Under the pieces are notes generated by a model. The model ran no database searches. It was not told the DNA's origin and saw only the letters and a list, made by a program, of their open reading frames with translations. Of a DNA stretch of 64,000 nucleotides, positions 17,058 through 25,432 are shown piece after piece. Positions within the stretch are counted from its first letter, which is position 1; the number at the start of each line of letters is the position of its first letter. Location of the stretch: the NCBI GenBank assembly GCA_964612485.1, contig CAZTFF010000005.1, forward strand, positions 1 through 64,000, given 5' to 3'. A program made the position numbers and the translations under genes. Source of the DNA: JAFGNV01 sp964612485. GTDB taxonomy: Bacteria > Chloroflexota > Anaerolineae > 4572-78 > J111.

Positions 17058-19877
17058 ATGGACATCTGGCAAGATTTTCACGGCCCCAACGCCGCCTATA
17101 TTCTGGAACTTTACCAACAGTATCGGCAAAATCCCGATGCCGTTGACACCGCCACTCGAAAATATTTTGAACAATGGACACCGTCTTTTGACGGCAGCGA
17201 CCTTGCAACTCAAGCTCAGATAAACATCCAGGCCATTGCCGGGGTCATGAACCTGGCAATGGCCATCCGCCGCTATGGACACCTGGGCGCGCGGCTCGAT
17301 CCATTGGGCAGCGACCCCGTCGGCGATCCGGTTTTGGAGATGGAAACGTACCAACTTTCCGAAGAAGACGCCCGCCAACTCCCGGCTCACCTGATCGGCG
17401 GGCCGGTGGCCGAGAAAAGCGAAAACGCATTCGAGGCACTTCAGGCACTGCGCGAGGTCTATTCGGCCACCACCGGCTACGATTATGAGCACCTGCACGA
17501 TTCCGAAGAACGCGCCTGGCTGCGTCAGGCCGCCGAGTCGGGCCGCTTCTGTCCTTCTCAGATGCCGCTTGACGCTCCCGCTTTATTGGAGCAGCTCACC
17601 CGCATCGAGGTCTTTGAAAAATTCCTGCACCGCACCTTTCCGGGCAAAACGCGCTTTTCCATCGAGGGGCTGGATATGCTGGTGCCGATGCTCAACGAGA
17701 TCATCGGCGGCGCGGCGGAAGCGGGTATTTACACCATTTTGATTGGCATGGCCCACCGGGGACGCCTGAATGTGCTCACCCATATTCTCAACCGGCCCTA
17801 CAGTAAAATTCTGGCCGAATTCAAAGATCCGCTTCAAGGGCGAGACTTTTTTGTCCGCGATGCGTTGGGCTGGACCGGCGACGTCAAATATCACCGGGGC
17901 GAGCGCCGCGCCCGCGAAAACAATCAGCCGGTGGATTTGATGATTACCGTGCCGCCCAATCCCAGCCATCTGGAAAGCGTCAACCCGGTGGTGGAAGGCA
18001 TGGCGCGCGCCGCCGGCACCCACGTGGATCAATCTGGCCCGCCGCGCTTTGAACACATTATTTCGCTGCCCATCCTCATCCACGGCGATGCCGGATTTGC
18101 GGGCCAGGGCGTGGTGGCCGAAACGCTCAACCTCTCCCGCCTCTCCGGCTATCGCACCGGCGGCACCATCCACATTGTGGCCAATAACCAGTTGGGCTAC
18201 ACCACGCTGCCGGACGAGGGGCGCAGCACCCTGTACGCCAGCGATCTGGCCAAGGGCTTTGAAATCCCCATTGCTCACGTCAACGCTGATGATCCCGAAG
18301 CCTGCCTGGAAGCCGCTCGCCTGGCCGCCCACTATCGCCATAAATATCAAAAAGATTTTTTGATTGATCTGATCGGCTACCGCCGCTATGGCCACAACGA
18401 AGGCGACGAACCCAGTTTCACCCAGCCGTTGCTTTACGAGAAAATCCGCAGCCATCCCACCGTGCGCGAGCTGTGGGCCGACTCCCTACGGGCACGGGAC
18501 GAGATTGAAGCGGATTGGCCTGATCAATTGGTGCAGGAAAAAATGGACGTCCTGCAAAAAACCCTGGATGAACTGGAACCGGCCAAAGACCTGGCCGACA
18601 CGCCGCCAGAGGAACCCCCGCCCGGCGCGGCCCAAAAGGTAAAAACAGCCGTAGAATTGGAAAAACTCCAGGCCATGAACACGGCGCTGCTGGATTTGCC
18701 CGATGATTTTGACCGGCACCGCAAGCTCAAACGCGCCATGCAGCGGCGGCAGGAGGTGCTGGACGAGCCGGACGAGGCCACCGTTGATTGGGCCACCGCC
18801 GAAAGTCTGGCTCTGGCCTCGATCCTGGCCGACGGCATCGCCGTGCGGATGACCGGGCAGGATGTGGAGCGCGGCACTTTCAGCCAGCGCCACGCTGTTT
18901 TTTACGATGTGGACAGCGGCGCGCGTTTTATCCCTTTGCAGGCGCTGCCCCAGGCCAAAGCCGCGTTTGAAATTCATAACAGCCCTCTCTCCGAGGTTGC
19001 CGCCCTGGGCTTTGAATATGGCTACAACGTGCAGGCCCCGGAACGATTGGTGATCTGGGAGGCGCAGTACGGCGATTTTATCAACAATGCCCAAACTGTG
19101 ATTGACGAATTTATCACCTCGGCGCGGGCCAAATGGGGGCAAACGCCCTCTTTGGTGCTGCTGCTGCCCCACGGTTACGAGGGCCAGGGGCCGGACCATT
19201 CCAGCGCCCGGCTGGAACGTTTTCTGCAAATGGCCGCCGAAACCAACATGCGGATTGCCAATTGCACCACCGCCGCCCAATATTTCCACCTGCTGCGGCG
19301 GCAGGCCGCCCTGCTGCAAACCGACCCCCTGCCGCTGGTGGTAATGGCTCCCAAAAGCCTGCTGCGCCATCCCCGCGTGGCCTCGCCGCCCCGTGCCCTG
19401 GCCGAAGGGCGCTGGCAGCCGGTGATTGACGACGCCGGGGCCGACCCGGAGCAGGTGCGCCGCCTGCTGTTGTGCAGCGGCAAGGTGTATGTAGACCTCG
19501 TTACCGCCGAGGCGCGGGAGGAAACGCCCGACGCGGCCATTGTTCGCCTGGAGCAGTTGTATCCCTTCCCCCAAAATGAGTTGGGGTCGATCCTGGAAAA
19601 ATATGATAACCTGCGAGAAGTATTGTGGGTGCAGGAAGAGCCGCAAAATATGGGCGCGTGGTCGTACTTGCAGCCTCGCCTGAATTTGCTCCTTCAAGAG
19701 CGCTGCCCGCTCTATTACCTGGGCCGCCCGCGCAGTTCCAGCCCGGCGGAAGGATCCTCGGCCTGGCATGCGGCCACTCAGGAAAAATTGGTAACGCTGG
19801 CCTACAATTTAGAAGCGGAGCTTAAGGCCGGCGAGATGATTGTGTTTGAAGAAGAATCCTGGTGCGGAGAAGATTAA
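17058..19877 (+). CDS. odhA: 2-oxoglutarate dehydrogenase E1 component
   Basis: A 939-residue homodimeric-type E1. The N-terminal helix that binds E2 is visible at about residues 3-37 (a NAAYILELYQQY segment). The thiamine diphosphate part includes GMAHRGRLNVL and GDAGFAGQG, and the transketolase-like C-terminal half carries EAQYGDFINNAQ. The enzyme decarboxylates 2-oxoglutarate and passes succinyl to the lipoyl arm of E2 in the TCA cycle. An alternative GTG at 17016 would add 14 residues, but the ATG at 17058 has AGGAG eight bases before it and begins right at the conserved helix. The E2 gene starts 3 bp after the stop. Many Chloroflexota use ferredoxin-dependent 2-oxoglutarate oxidoreductase; the NAD-linked complex here suggests an aerobic or facultative life style. 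Confidence 0.95.
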   Translation: MDIWQDFHGPNAAYILELYQQYRQNPDAVDTATRKYFEQWTPSFDGSDLATQAQINIQAIAGVMNLAMAIRRYGHLGARLDPLGSDPVGDPVLEMETYQLSEEDARQLPAHLIGGPVAEKSENAFEALQALREVYSATTGYDYEHLHDSEERAWLRQAAESGRFCPSQMPLDAPALLEQLTRIEVFEKFLHRTFPGKTRFSIEGLDMLVPMLNEIIGGAAEAGIYTILIGMAHRGRLNVLTHILNRPYSKILAEFKDPLQGRDFFVRDALGWTGDVKYHRGERRARENNQPVDLMITVPPNPSHLESVNPVVEGMARAAGTHVDQSGPPRFEHIISLPILIHGDAGFAGQGVVAETLNLSRLSGYRTGGTIHIVANNQLGYTTLPDEGRSTLYASDLAKGFEIPIAHVNADDPEACLEAARLAAHYRHKYQKDFLIDLIGYRRYGHNEGDEPSFTQPLLYEKIRSHPTVRELWADSLRARDEIEADWPDQLVQEKMDVLQKTLDELEPAKDLADTPPEEPPPGAAQKVKTAVELEKLQAMNTALLDLPDDFDRHRKLKRAMQRRQEVLDEPDEATVDWATAESLALASILADGIAVRMTGQDVERGTFSQRHAVFYDVDSGARFIPLQALPQAKAAFEIHNSPLSEVAALGFEYGYNVQAPERLVIWEAQYGDFINNAQTVIDEFITSARAKWGQTPSLVLLLPHGYEGQGPDHSSARLERFLQMAAETNMRIANCTTAAQYFHLLRRQAALLQTDPLPLVVMAPKSLLRHPRVASPPRALAEGRWQPVIDDAGADPEQVRRLLLCSGKVYVDLVTAEAREETPDAAIVRLEQLYPFPQNELGSILEKYDNLREVLWVQEEPQNMGAWSYLQPRLNLLLQERCPLYYLGRPRSSSPAEGSSAWHAATQEKLVTLAYNLEAELKAGEMIVFEEESWCGED

Positions 19878-19880
19878 ACT

Positions 19881-21176
19881 ATGACCATTGAAATTGTAGT
19901 TCCAGAATTAGGTGAATCGGTTGTCGAGGCCACGGTAGTGCGCTGGATGAAACAGGAAGGCAATTTTGTGAACGCCGGCGAGGCGGTGGTCGAATTGGAG
20001 ACCGAAAAAGTCAATTTGGAAGTAAGCACCGAGCAGTCCGGCGTGCTGGCCGAGATCAAAGCACAGGAAGGCGACGATGTGGAAATTGGCGATGTGTTGG
20101 GCCTGGTAGACCCCTCGGAAGAGGGCGAGGCCCCATCAAAAGATGGGGCCCCATCTTTTGATGGGGAGGAGGACGAGGCACAACCGAAAGATACCGTTGA
20201 TGAAGATCGGGAAGCGGAAGCCGAAGAATCGGCGGAAGAACCGGAGCCGGATCAGAAACGGGCCACGCCAATGGCCCAGCGGCTGGCTGATGAACATAAT
20301 ATTGACCTGGCCGATGTTCCCGCCAGCGGGTCGGGAGGCCGGGTGACGAAAGAAGATGTTGAGCAGTACGTGCAATCCGCCGGAGAAGAAGCCGAGAAAG
20401 CGGAGCAAAAACCGACCCAGGGAGAGAAAAAAGCGGCCAAACCGCAGCAGGCCGCCCCGGACGTTGGCAAGCGCCCGCAGCGAGAGGAGCGCGTGCGCAT
20501 GACGCGCCGCCGGCAGACCATTGCTCGCCGCCTGGTGGAGGCTCAACAAAACGCGGCTATGCTGACCACCTTTAATGAAATTGATATGAGTGCGGTAATG
20601 GAACTGCGCAAACGCCGCCGCGAGGCCTTTCAGGAGCAGCACGGCGTCAAATTGGGTTTTATGTCTTTTTTTGTCAAAGCGGTGGTGGGTGCCCTGAAGC
20701 AATTCCCCCATCTCAACGCCGAAATCGACGGTAAGGAGATGGTGCTCAAACATTATTACGACATCGGTATGGCCATTGGCGCGGAAGAGGGTCTGGTGGT
20801 GCCTGTGATCCGCGAGGCCGACCGGCTGACGTTTGCCGAAATTGAGCAGACCATTGCCGATTACGTGGATAAAGTTCAAGAAGGCACCCTGTCGCTGGAA
20901 GATCTGCGCGGCGGCACCTTCAGCATCACCAACGGCGGCGTCTTTGGCTCGCTGTTTAGCACGCCCATTTTGAACCCGCCCCAGGTAGGCATTTTGGGCA
21001 TGCACAAAATAGAAGAACGGCCTGTAGTTATAGACGGTGAGATTGTGATCCGCCCGATGATGTACGTGGCCCTCACTTACGATCACCGCATTGTGGATGG
21101 CCGGGAAGCCGTCCAATTTCTGGTGCAGGTGAAAGAGTTGATTGAAGACCCGGAAGTTTTGCTGCTGGAAGGGTAG
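19881..21176 (+). CDS. odhB: 2-oxoglutarate dehydrogenase E2 (dihydrolipoyl succinyltransferase)
   Basis: A 431-residue E2. Residues 2-77 form a lipoyl domain with the modified Lys43 in ETEKVN. Residues 78-127 are an acidic linker, 129-166 the E3/E1-binding domain (motif SGSGGRVTKEDV), then a second charged linker, and 200-431 the catalytic acyltransferase domain ending with the active-site TYDHRIVDG. It moves succinyl from lipoate to CoA. It starts 3 bp after odhA and is clearly in the same operon. No E3 gene follows; the E3 at 60980-62413 is the obvious partner in this window. The first linker contains a perfect 36-bp palindrome (20131-20166), which shifts its codon use compared with the surrounding Glu/Ala-rich linker. 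Confidence 0.95.
   Translation: MTIEIVVPELGESVVEATVVRWMKQEGNFVNAGEAVVELETEKVNLEVSTEQSGVLAEIKAQEGDDVEIGDVLGLVDPSEEGEAPSKDGAPSFDGEEDEAQPKDTVDEDREAEAEESAEEPEPDQKRATPMAQRLADEHNIDLADVPASGSGGRVTKEDVEQYVQSAGEEAEKAEQKPTQGEKKAAKPQQAAPDVGKRPQREERVRMTRRRQTIARRLVEAQQNAAMLTTFNEIDMSAVMELRKRRREAFQEQHGVKLGFMSFFVKAVVGALKQFPHLNAEIDGKEMVLKHYYDIGMAIGAEEGLVVPVIREADRLTFAEIEQTIADYVDKVQEGTLSLEDLRGGTFSITNGGVFGSLFSTPILNPPQVGILGMHKIEERPVVIDGEIVIRPMMYVALTYDHRIVDGREAVQFLVQVKELIEDPEVLLLEG
20131..20166. repeat. Perfect 36-bp palindrome inside odhB
   Basis: An 18-base arm CCCCATCAAAAGATGGGG (20131-20148) is followed with no spacer by its exact reverse complement (20149-20166). It stays in frame and encodes the linker residues around PSKDGAPSFDG. 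Confidence 0.9.
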
Positions 21177-21194
21177 AATTGAATCAACTCCAAT

Positions 21195-21227
21195 AATTGT
21201 GAATTGCGAATTATGAATGGTTAATGG
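21195..21227. repeat. GAATTGTGAATT-type AT-rich repeat
   Basis: AATTGTGAATTGCGAATTATGAATGG directly after odhB matches the repeat units at 58674-58711 and 63760-63800. Confidence 0.6.
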
Positions 21228-21262
21228 TTTGATGTCTGAAATCTTCCACTATTTGCCTGGTC

Positions 21263-22720
21263 ATGACGAAACCCGATAACTGGTCTGCTGGCGGCACGTT
21301 TTCTCGATACTGGGGCTTAATTTTTTCTCTGGGTGTGGGGTTGGTTGCCTACGCCGGGTTGGTGGCGCTGCATTGGCAAACCGGCACGCTCACCTTTGCC
21401 TCCGTTCCCGCCACCTTGGGCTGGTATTTTGTAGCTTTTGCTGCTTTTATAGGCGCGGTCATTTGGATAGAACGGATCGACGGAATTTCCCCCTTCTTTA
21501 TCCTGGCGGTGGCACTCATTGCCAGGGCAATCCTATTGCTCACCCCGCCCACGCTTTCTGACGACGTGTATCGTTACATCTGGGATGGCTACGTGAGCAA
21601 TCAGGGCATCAGCCCCTACGCTTACCCCATTGAATCCCCGGCCTTGGATCATCTGGACAATGAGTTCCGGGCCAAAGCCAATCATCCCTGGATGGCCAGC
21701 CCCTATTTGCCGGTAGCGCAATATCTGTTTGCCGCGATCACTCGACTTTTCCCCCTGAATCCGCTATTTTTTCAGATCGCTATGGTGATGTTTGATCTGA
21801 TCACCGGCCTGTTTTTGATGCGTTTGCTGTCGGTGGCCAACCTGCCCGTTTACCGCAGCCTGTTGTATCTCTGGAATCCGCTGGTGGTGATCGAGATAGC
21901 CCACGTCGCGCACGTGGATGCCTGGATGTTATTTTTGATGATGGCATCGCTGTGGCTGACGTTTGAGCCGCGTGGGGGTAGGCCGGCTCAATGGCTGGCT
22001 CCGGTGCTGTTGGCGCTGGCCACGCTCACCAAAGGATTGCCGGTACTGCTGCTGCCGGTTTTATTTTGGCGGTGGCGCTGGTGGCAGTTGGTATTGTGGA
22101 GTACGATCACCGTTATCCCCCTGGGCTATGCGGCGCGGCAAGTAGGGTGGGGTCTCGCCGGCCCGTTGGATGAGGGGGTGGGCGTATTTGGCGCGTTACG
22201 CATCTATGCCGAATATTGGAATTTCAACAGCGGGATTTTTCATTGGTTGGAAAAAGGGCTGCTGAACGTAAACATTGCCGCTGCCAACCGCCGGGCCAAA
22301 GAAATTATGGGATTGGCTCTGGCGGTGGTGCTGGTCGGGGTATGGTTCGGCGCGAGAATTCGGCTTGACCCCCGCGCAGCCTTGCGCCTGATGGCCGTGC
22401 CGTTGATGGCTTACCTGCTCTTAACGCCCACGCTTCATCCATGGTATCTTCTGATCCTGCTGGCCTTTGTGCCTTTTTTAACGCCCGGCCCTGCGGAGTC
22501 TCGCCGATACTGGCTGGCGGTGTTACCGTGGCTGTACCTGAGCGGGGCGATTGCTTTCTCCTATTTCACCTATGTTGATCCCTCAGATTTTCGCGAATAC
22601 GAGTGGGTTCGCCGGGTTGAATGGCTGCCCACTCTGGCCTTGCTTGCGCTCTGGCTCATAGGGGCCGGGTTTGGCGTTTGGCAAAAAAAATCCACAAGTA
22701 GACAAAATTCCGTTTCGTAG
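21263..22720 (+). CDS. Polytopic GT-C-type glycosyltransferase
   Basis: A 485-residue integral membrane protein with about 11-12 hydrophobic helices. The first large outer loop contains LSDDVYRYIWDG near residue 98, with the acidic pair typical of GT-C enzymes (GT87/MptB-like groups) that take sugar from a polyprenyl phosphate. A NPWYLL-like stretch, TLHPWYLLILL, occurs near residue 393. Such enzymes act at the membrane and add mannose or arabinose-type sugars to lipids, glycans or proteins; the substrate here is not predictable. The ATG at 21263 has no clear ribosome binding site. The gene is monocistronic, with 86 bp to odhB upstream and about 270 bp of non-coding sequence downstream. Confidence 0.75.
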   Translation: MTKPDNWSAGGTFSRYWGLIFSLGVGLVAYAGLVALHWQTGTLTFASVPATLGWYFVAFAAFIGAVIWIERIDGISPFFILAVALIARAILLLTPPTLSDDVYRYIWDGYVSNQGISPYAYPIESPALDHLDNEFRAKANHPWMASPYLPVAQYLFAAITRLFPLNPLFFQIAMVMFDLITGLFLMRLLSVANLPVYRSLLYLWNPLVVIEIAHVAHVDAWMLFLMMASLWLTFEPRGGRPAQWLAPVLLALATLTKGLPVLLLPVLFWRWRWWQLVLWSTITVIPLGYAARQVGWGLAGPLDEGVGVFGALRIYAEYWNFNSGIFHWLEKGLLNVNIAAANRRAKEIMGLALAVVLVGVWFGARIRLDPRAALRLMAVPLMAYLLLTPTLHPWYLLILLAFVPFLTPGPAESRRYWLAVLPWLYLSGAIAFSYFTYVDPSDFREYEWVRRVEWLPTLALLALWLIGAGFGVWQKKSTSRQNSVS

Positions 22721-22873
22721 AATTCGCGAATGGTACCTAACCCGAACAGGCCGGAGCCAAACAGGTTTTGGCGCGAAAATTCTTGCATATAAAACAAGAT
22801 TTTCATGGGTTAGGCCCTAATGGGGACTTATCCTCCGCCATCGCTATGTTAGAATGATATTGCCCACAGACGA

Positions 22874-22922
22874 CAGACCACCGGAGAGATTTGGCGGTCG
22901 GCCGTCAGTCGTTGGTGGTCTG
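22874..22922. repeat. Inverted repeat, CGACAGACCACC family
   Basis: CAGACCACC (22874-22882) is inverted as GGTGGTCTG (22914-22922), with the GC-rich words GGCGGTCGGCCGTCAGTCG between them. Word content is shared with the element at 49787-49855. The rest of the gap 22721-22990 has no gene; GGAGGT at 22979-22984 serves the next start. Confidence 0.6.
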
Positions 22923-22990
22923 CTTGCCAAGGAGCAAATCGCCAAATCATTTATTTCGGAACAATTCTAATATATTCTGGAGGTGCGGTA

Positions 22991-23650
22991 ATGGATCTGT
23001 TTGCGATCTCTTTTTTGGTAAATGTACTCGTTGTCGGGATTCTTTGGTGGACGGCGGTTCGATCATCGACGCACCGGACATTTTGGCGACTCTGGGCCAT
23101 CGGTTGGAGCTTGAACCTGTTGGGGAACGTGGCCTGGATTATTTATGATATGATGATCGACCAGGGCAGCCTGCCGCCGCTCTCCTGGATTGATACGCTG
23201 TATCTGGGGCGCTACCTGCTGCTGGGGCTGGCCTGGTGGCTGTACCCGGATGGGAAAAAGTCGGCGCGGTGGGGGCTGGAACTGGCCGGCGTGATGCTGC
23301 TGGTCGGTCTGGTGGCCTGGTTTAGCCTGTACCAACCCATGCTGGCCTCAACCGGGCGTTCCTGGGCCTATTTTCTGGGCGTGGCCATCTATCCAATTTT
23401 GGATGCCGGCCTGGTTTATGCCGCCTGGCGAGGGTTTCAAGCCAGTGTATCCGGCATGAAGCCGGTCATCGCGCTGCTCTTGCTGGCGTTGGTCAGTTAT
23501 GGTGGGGCGAATGTGATCAACTTTTCAGCGCGGATGGCCTCGGTGGAAGCTTTATCCAATTGGGCCACGCTATTTTGGCTGCTGGCAGACCTTTTGACCG
23601 GTATCGCGTCGGTTTATTTTCTTTGGAAACGTAATGTGGTAGCAGAGTAG
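22991..23650 (+). CDS. Seven-helix membrane protein of unknown function
   Basis: A 219-residue protein with about seven hydrophobic helices and very short loops. It begins with a helix at residues 2-21 and ends YFLWKRN on the inside. The pattern resembles the membrane-only sensor regions found in front of bacterial signalling domains, but no cytoplasmic output domain follows. I do not recognise a family. The ATG at 22991 has GGAGGT seven bases before it, a good start. It stands alone: the next gene (23790-24038) is on the opposite strand and convergent, and the glycosyltransferase lies 270 bp upstream. Composition matches its neighbours. Confidence 0.65.
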   Translation: MDLFAISFLVNVLVVGILWWTAVRSSTHRTFWRLWAIGWSLNLLGNVAWIIYDMMIDQGSLPPLSWIDTLYLGRYLLLGLAWWLYPDGKKSARWGLELAGVMLLVGLVAWFSLYQPMLASTGRSWAYFLGVAIYPILDAGLVYAAWRGFQASVSGMKPVIALLLLALVSYGGANVINFSARMASVEALSNWATLFWLLADLLTGIASVYFLWKRNVVAE

Positions 23651-23723
23651 CAAGTATAGTAGGGTACCAGAGTTACAGATCTGTTGTTTTGTTTTTCTAC
23701 TGGGCGAAGTTCTTATTTTGTGG

Positions 23724-23762
23724 TAAAAAAAAAGCCCTTCGAAATATAGATTTCGAAGGGCT
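23724..23762 (-). terminator. Intrinsic terminator of the GlsB/YeaQ-type gene
   Basis: The 12-bp perfect stem AGCCCTTCGAAA (23733-23744) pairs with 23751-23762 across a 6-base loop. On the minus strand it is followed by a run of Ts (the A run at 23724-23733). It lies 28 bp beyond the stop of the minus-strand gene. Confidence 0.85.
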
Positions 23763-23789
23763 GCAAATCTATTTTGTTGAAGGTTGGCT

Positions 23790-24038
23790 CTATTTTTTGA
23801 TCAACCCTACCACAAACAACAACACTATTGCACCGACCAGGGCCACAATAAACGTGCCCACATATCCCCCCAGGCTGATGTTTAACAGCCCAAACAAAAA
23901 ACCGCCGATCAACGCGCCGATAATGCCCACAACAATATTGCCGATCAGGCCAAACCCCCGGCCCTTCATAATTTGCCCGGCCAACCAGCCGGCCAAAGCC
24001 CCAACAACCAACCAGATGATAATGCTTACAATGTCCAC
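23790..24038 (-). CDS. GlsB/YeaQ/YmgE-family small membrane stress protein
   Basis: An 82-residue, three-helix membrane protein with the Gly-rich pattern of the family (also called transglycosylase-associated protein): helix 1 IIIWLVVGALAGWLAG, a short basic loop KGRGFGLIGN, helix 2 rich in GIIGALIGGFLFG, and a third helix ending in Lys-Lys. Members are induced by general stress in several bacteria; the molecular role is not known. The start is GTG at 24038, with AGGAG six bases upstream, and a strong intrinsic terminator follows. Single-gene unit. Confidence 0.9.
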   Translation of the reverse strand: MDIVSIIIWLVVGALAGWLAGQIMKGRGFGLIGNIVVGIIGALIGGFLFGLLNISLGGYVGTFIVALVGAIVLLFVVGLIKK

Positions 24039-24276
24039 AGTACGCTCCTTTGTGATTGAAAAAAATTTGGAAGAATACAGCTCTGCAACTGCATGTAAGA
24101 ACCCCGCTTGGTCTCATCCGTTACGCGGTTTGCAGCCTCAATACCCGTAGTTTATACGGAATTCGATGAGTAAAAAAGCGTATATTTTGCGGTTCACAGC
24201 ACGTGTTACGTCGTTTATAATAAAAAATAGGAATTATACGACCAAATAATAGCTACTTAACAAAGGGATAGAGAAA

Positions 24277-24531
24277 ATGACCAGTCTAAGAAAGAGCCTC
24301 AAAATAATGCCGCAAGCTATTTTACCCCAACTCCCCCGCATTTCGCCCCCCGGTCTGGTAATCCGAAAGCAGGCAGTGTTAAGTGGCGCTACCATAAAAA
24401 AATTCTATTTTCACCTGCCCATTGTTTATATCCACACAGCCGTGATTGCCATCACCCTGTTATCGGCAATTGCCATGGGCGTGCTCATGCCACAGTGGGC
24501 CGCAGGTGTTGAGCATCTCTATATACCGTAA
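24277..24531 (+). CDS. Doubtful 84-residue ORF with one membrane segment
   Basis: The frame starts with ATG preceded by AAAGGGA about 10 bases upstream. Residues 48-72 are hydrophobic enough for one membrane helix. The first half is basic and rich in Pro. I recognise no family, and the surrounding region is otherwise non-coding, so it could be chance. Confidence 0.3.
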   Translation: MTSLRKSLKIMPQAILPQLPRISPPGLVIRKQAVLSGATIKKFYFHLPIVYIHTAVIAITLLSAIAMGVLMPQWAAGVEHLYIP

Positions 24532-24720
24532 TACGCCCGATTCTTTTTTAATACCAGAGCGCAAACGTTCAGAGGCGTGGGGATTAATTTTTTCCGATTA
24601 GACGACATTTTCGATTCTTGTGTCTGATGTTGATTGTTGGCGCAAAATTTTGCTTGGGCTGATTGAGGCAAAATCTTAAACTACGGCTTCGCCCATATCA
24701 GGCGTGGGAAGATTACGAAG

Positions 24721-24757
24721 AAATTCGGCTTGGTTTTAGTTCAACCCAGCCGAATTT
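24721..24757. terminator. Hairpin terminator after the bacteriohemerythrin gene
   Basis: A 15-base stem AAATTCGGCTTGGTT (24721-24735) pairs with 24743-24757 with one mismatch and a 7-base loop. It lies 35 bp beyond the stop of the minus-strand gene. T-rich sequence exists on both sides, so it may work in both directions. Confidence 0.65.
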
Positions 24758-24791
24758 TTATAATAAAATCAAATTGATCGAGGAAAGCAGG

Positions 24792-25202
24792 TTATCGGGC
24801 CTGGGGAGGCACGTATGCTTTTAATTGCGCATCAATACCGCAAATGTGGTTGCGAACCCAATCTTCCAATTCAATGAAGGCGTGATACGTCACGTTGATG
24901 TCCAGGCCGTTTTCCTGCCAATGCTCGTAGAACCGGTTGAATTTTTTCACAAATTCAGCATGAGCTTTTTTGTTTTGTTCGGCCACCGGGCATTGGTATT
25001 GCTGCATACACGCTTCTTCCCGTTCAAAGTGCCATACGGCGTAAAACTGCAAAAAATCCAGCACATCGCCGGCCATATTCATATCCGCGCCCTGGCCGTG
25101 TTCGATGGCGGCAGAAAATTCATTGAATTTTTTGATCAGCTCTTTGTGCTGCGCGTCAATATGGGGCACGCCAGTGCTCATTGATTCGTCCCAGGTAATC
25201 AT
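24792..25202 (-). CDS. Bacteriohemerythrin (single-domain O2-binding di-iron protein)
   Basis: A 136-residue single-domain hemerythrin. The ligand motifs appear in order: HIDAQHKEL near the N-terminus, HFEREEACM at about residue 58, KKAHAEF at about 80, and WVRNHICGID near the C-terminus. Together they give the histidines and two carboxylates that bridge the di-iron site. The family binds oxygen reversibly and is used for oxygen storage, delivery or sensing in microaerobic bacteria; here it is not fused to any signalling domain. The ATG at 25202 has AGGAG upstream, and a promoter candidate lies at 25245-25272. It forms its own transcription unit. Confidence 0.92.
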   Translation of the reverse strand: MITWDESMSTGVPHIDAQHKELIKKFNEFSAAIEHGQGADMNMAGDVLDFLQFYAVWHFEREEACMQQYQCPVAEQNKKAHAEFVKKFNRFYEHWQENGLDINVTYHAFIELEDWVRNHICGIDAQLKAYVPPQAR

Positions 25203-25244
25203 GCCATCTCCTGATTGTCCGGTTGAAAAAACAGTTCCTTACAG

Positions 25245-25272
25245 ATTTTACAAAAATTTAGCAAAAAAACAA
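25245..25272 (-). promoter_or_regulatory. Promoter candidate of the bacteriohemerythrin gene
   Basis: On the minus strand TTGTTT (25267-25272), 16 bp, TAAAAT (25245-25250). It is followed by about 40 bp to the ATG, with AGGAG near the start. Confidence 0.45.
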
Positions 25273-25341
25273 ACATTACTGAAACATATTTGTCTGGTAT
25301 TAGGCAAGTGGTAAATTTTTGTTATAATTTAAGATACAGAG

Positions 25342-25390
25342 TATCAGGGTATCAGGGTAACAGTGATTTTGCTACCCTGCTACCCTGATA
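25342..25390. repeat. CAGGGTATCAGGGTA hairpin repeat
   Basis: An 18-base arm starting TATCAGGGTATCAGG (25342-25359) is inverted at 25373-25390 with a single mismatch and a 13-base loop. Further TACTTTGTTAC-type units continue to 25411. It sits between the hemerythrin promoter and the EcsC gene. Confidence 0.65.
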
Positions 25391-25432
25391 CCTTGCTACT
25401 TTGTTACTTTGCCAACAGGAAATCCTAAGCCT

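Larger units (their letters stand above)
24039..24791. other. Sparse region around a doubtful small ORF
   Basis: About 750 bp between two minus-strand genes. Apart from the doubtful 84-codon frame at 24277-24531 and the hairpin at 24721-24757 I see no gene or RNA. The region is AT-rich and would hold the promoter of the GlsB/YeaQ-type gene, but no clear -35/-10 pair stands out. Confidence 0.5.

Noticed and set aside
18486..19769. 427-codon open frame antisense to odhA
   Set aside because: Arises from GC-skewed codons of odhA; no start signal.
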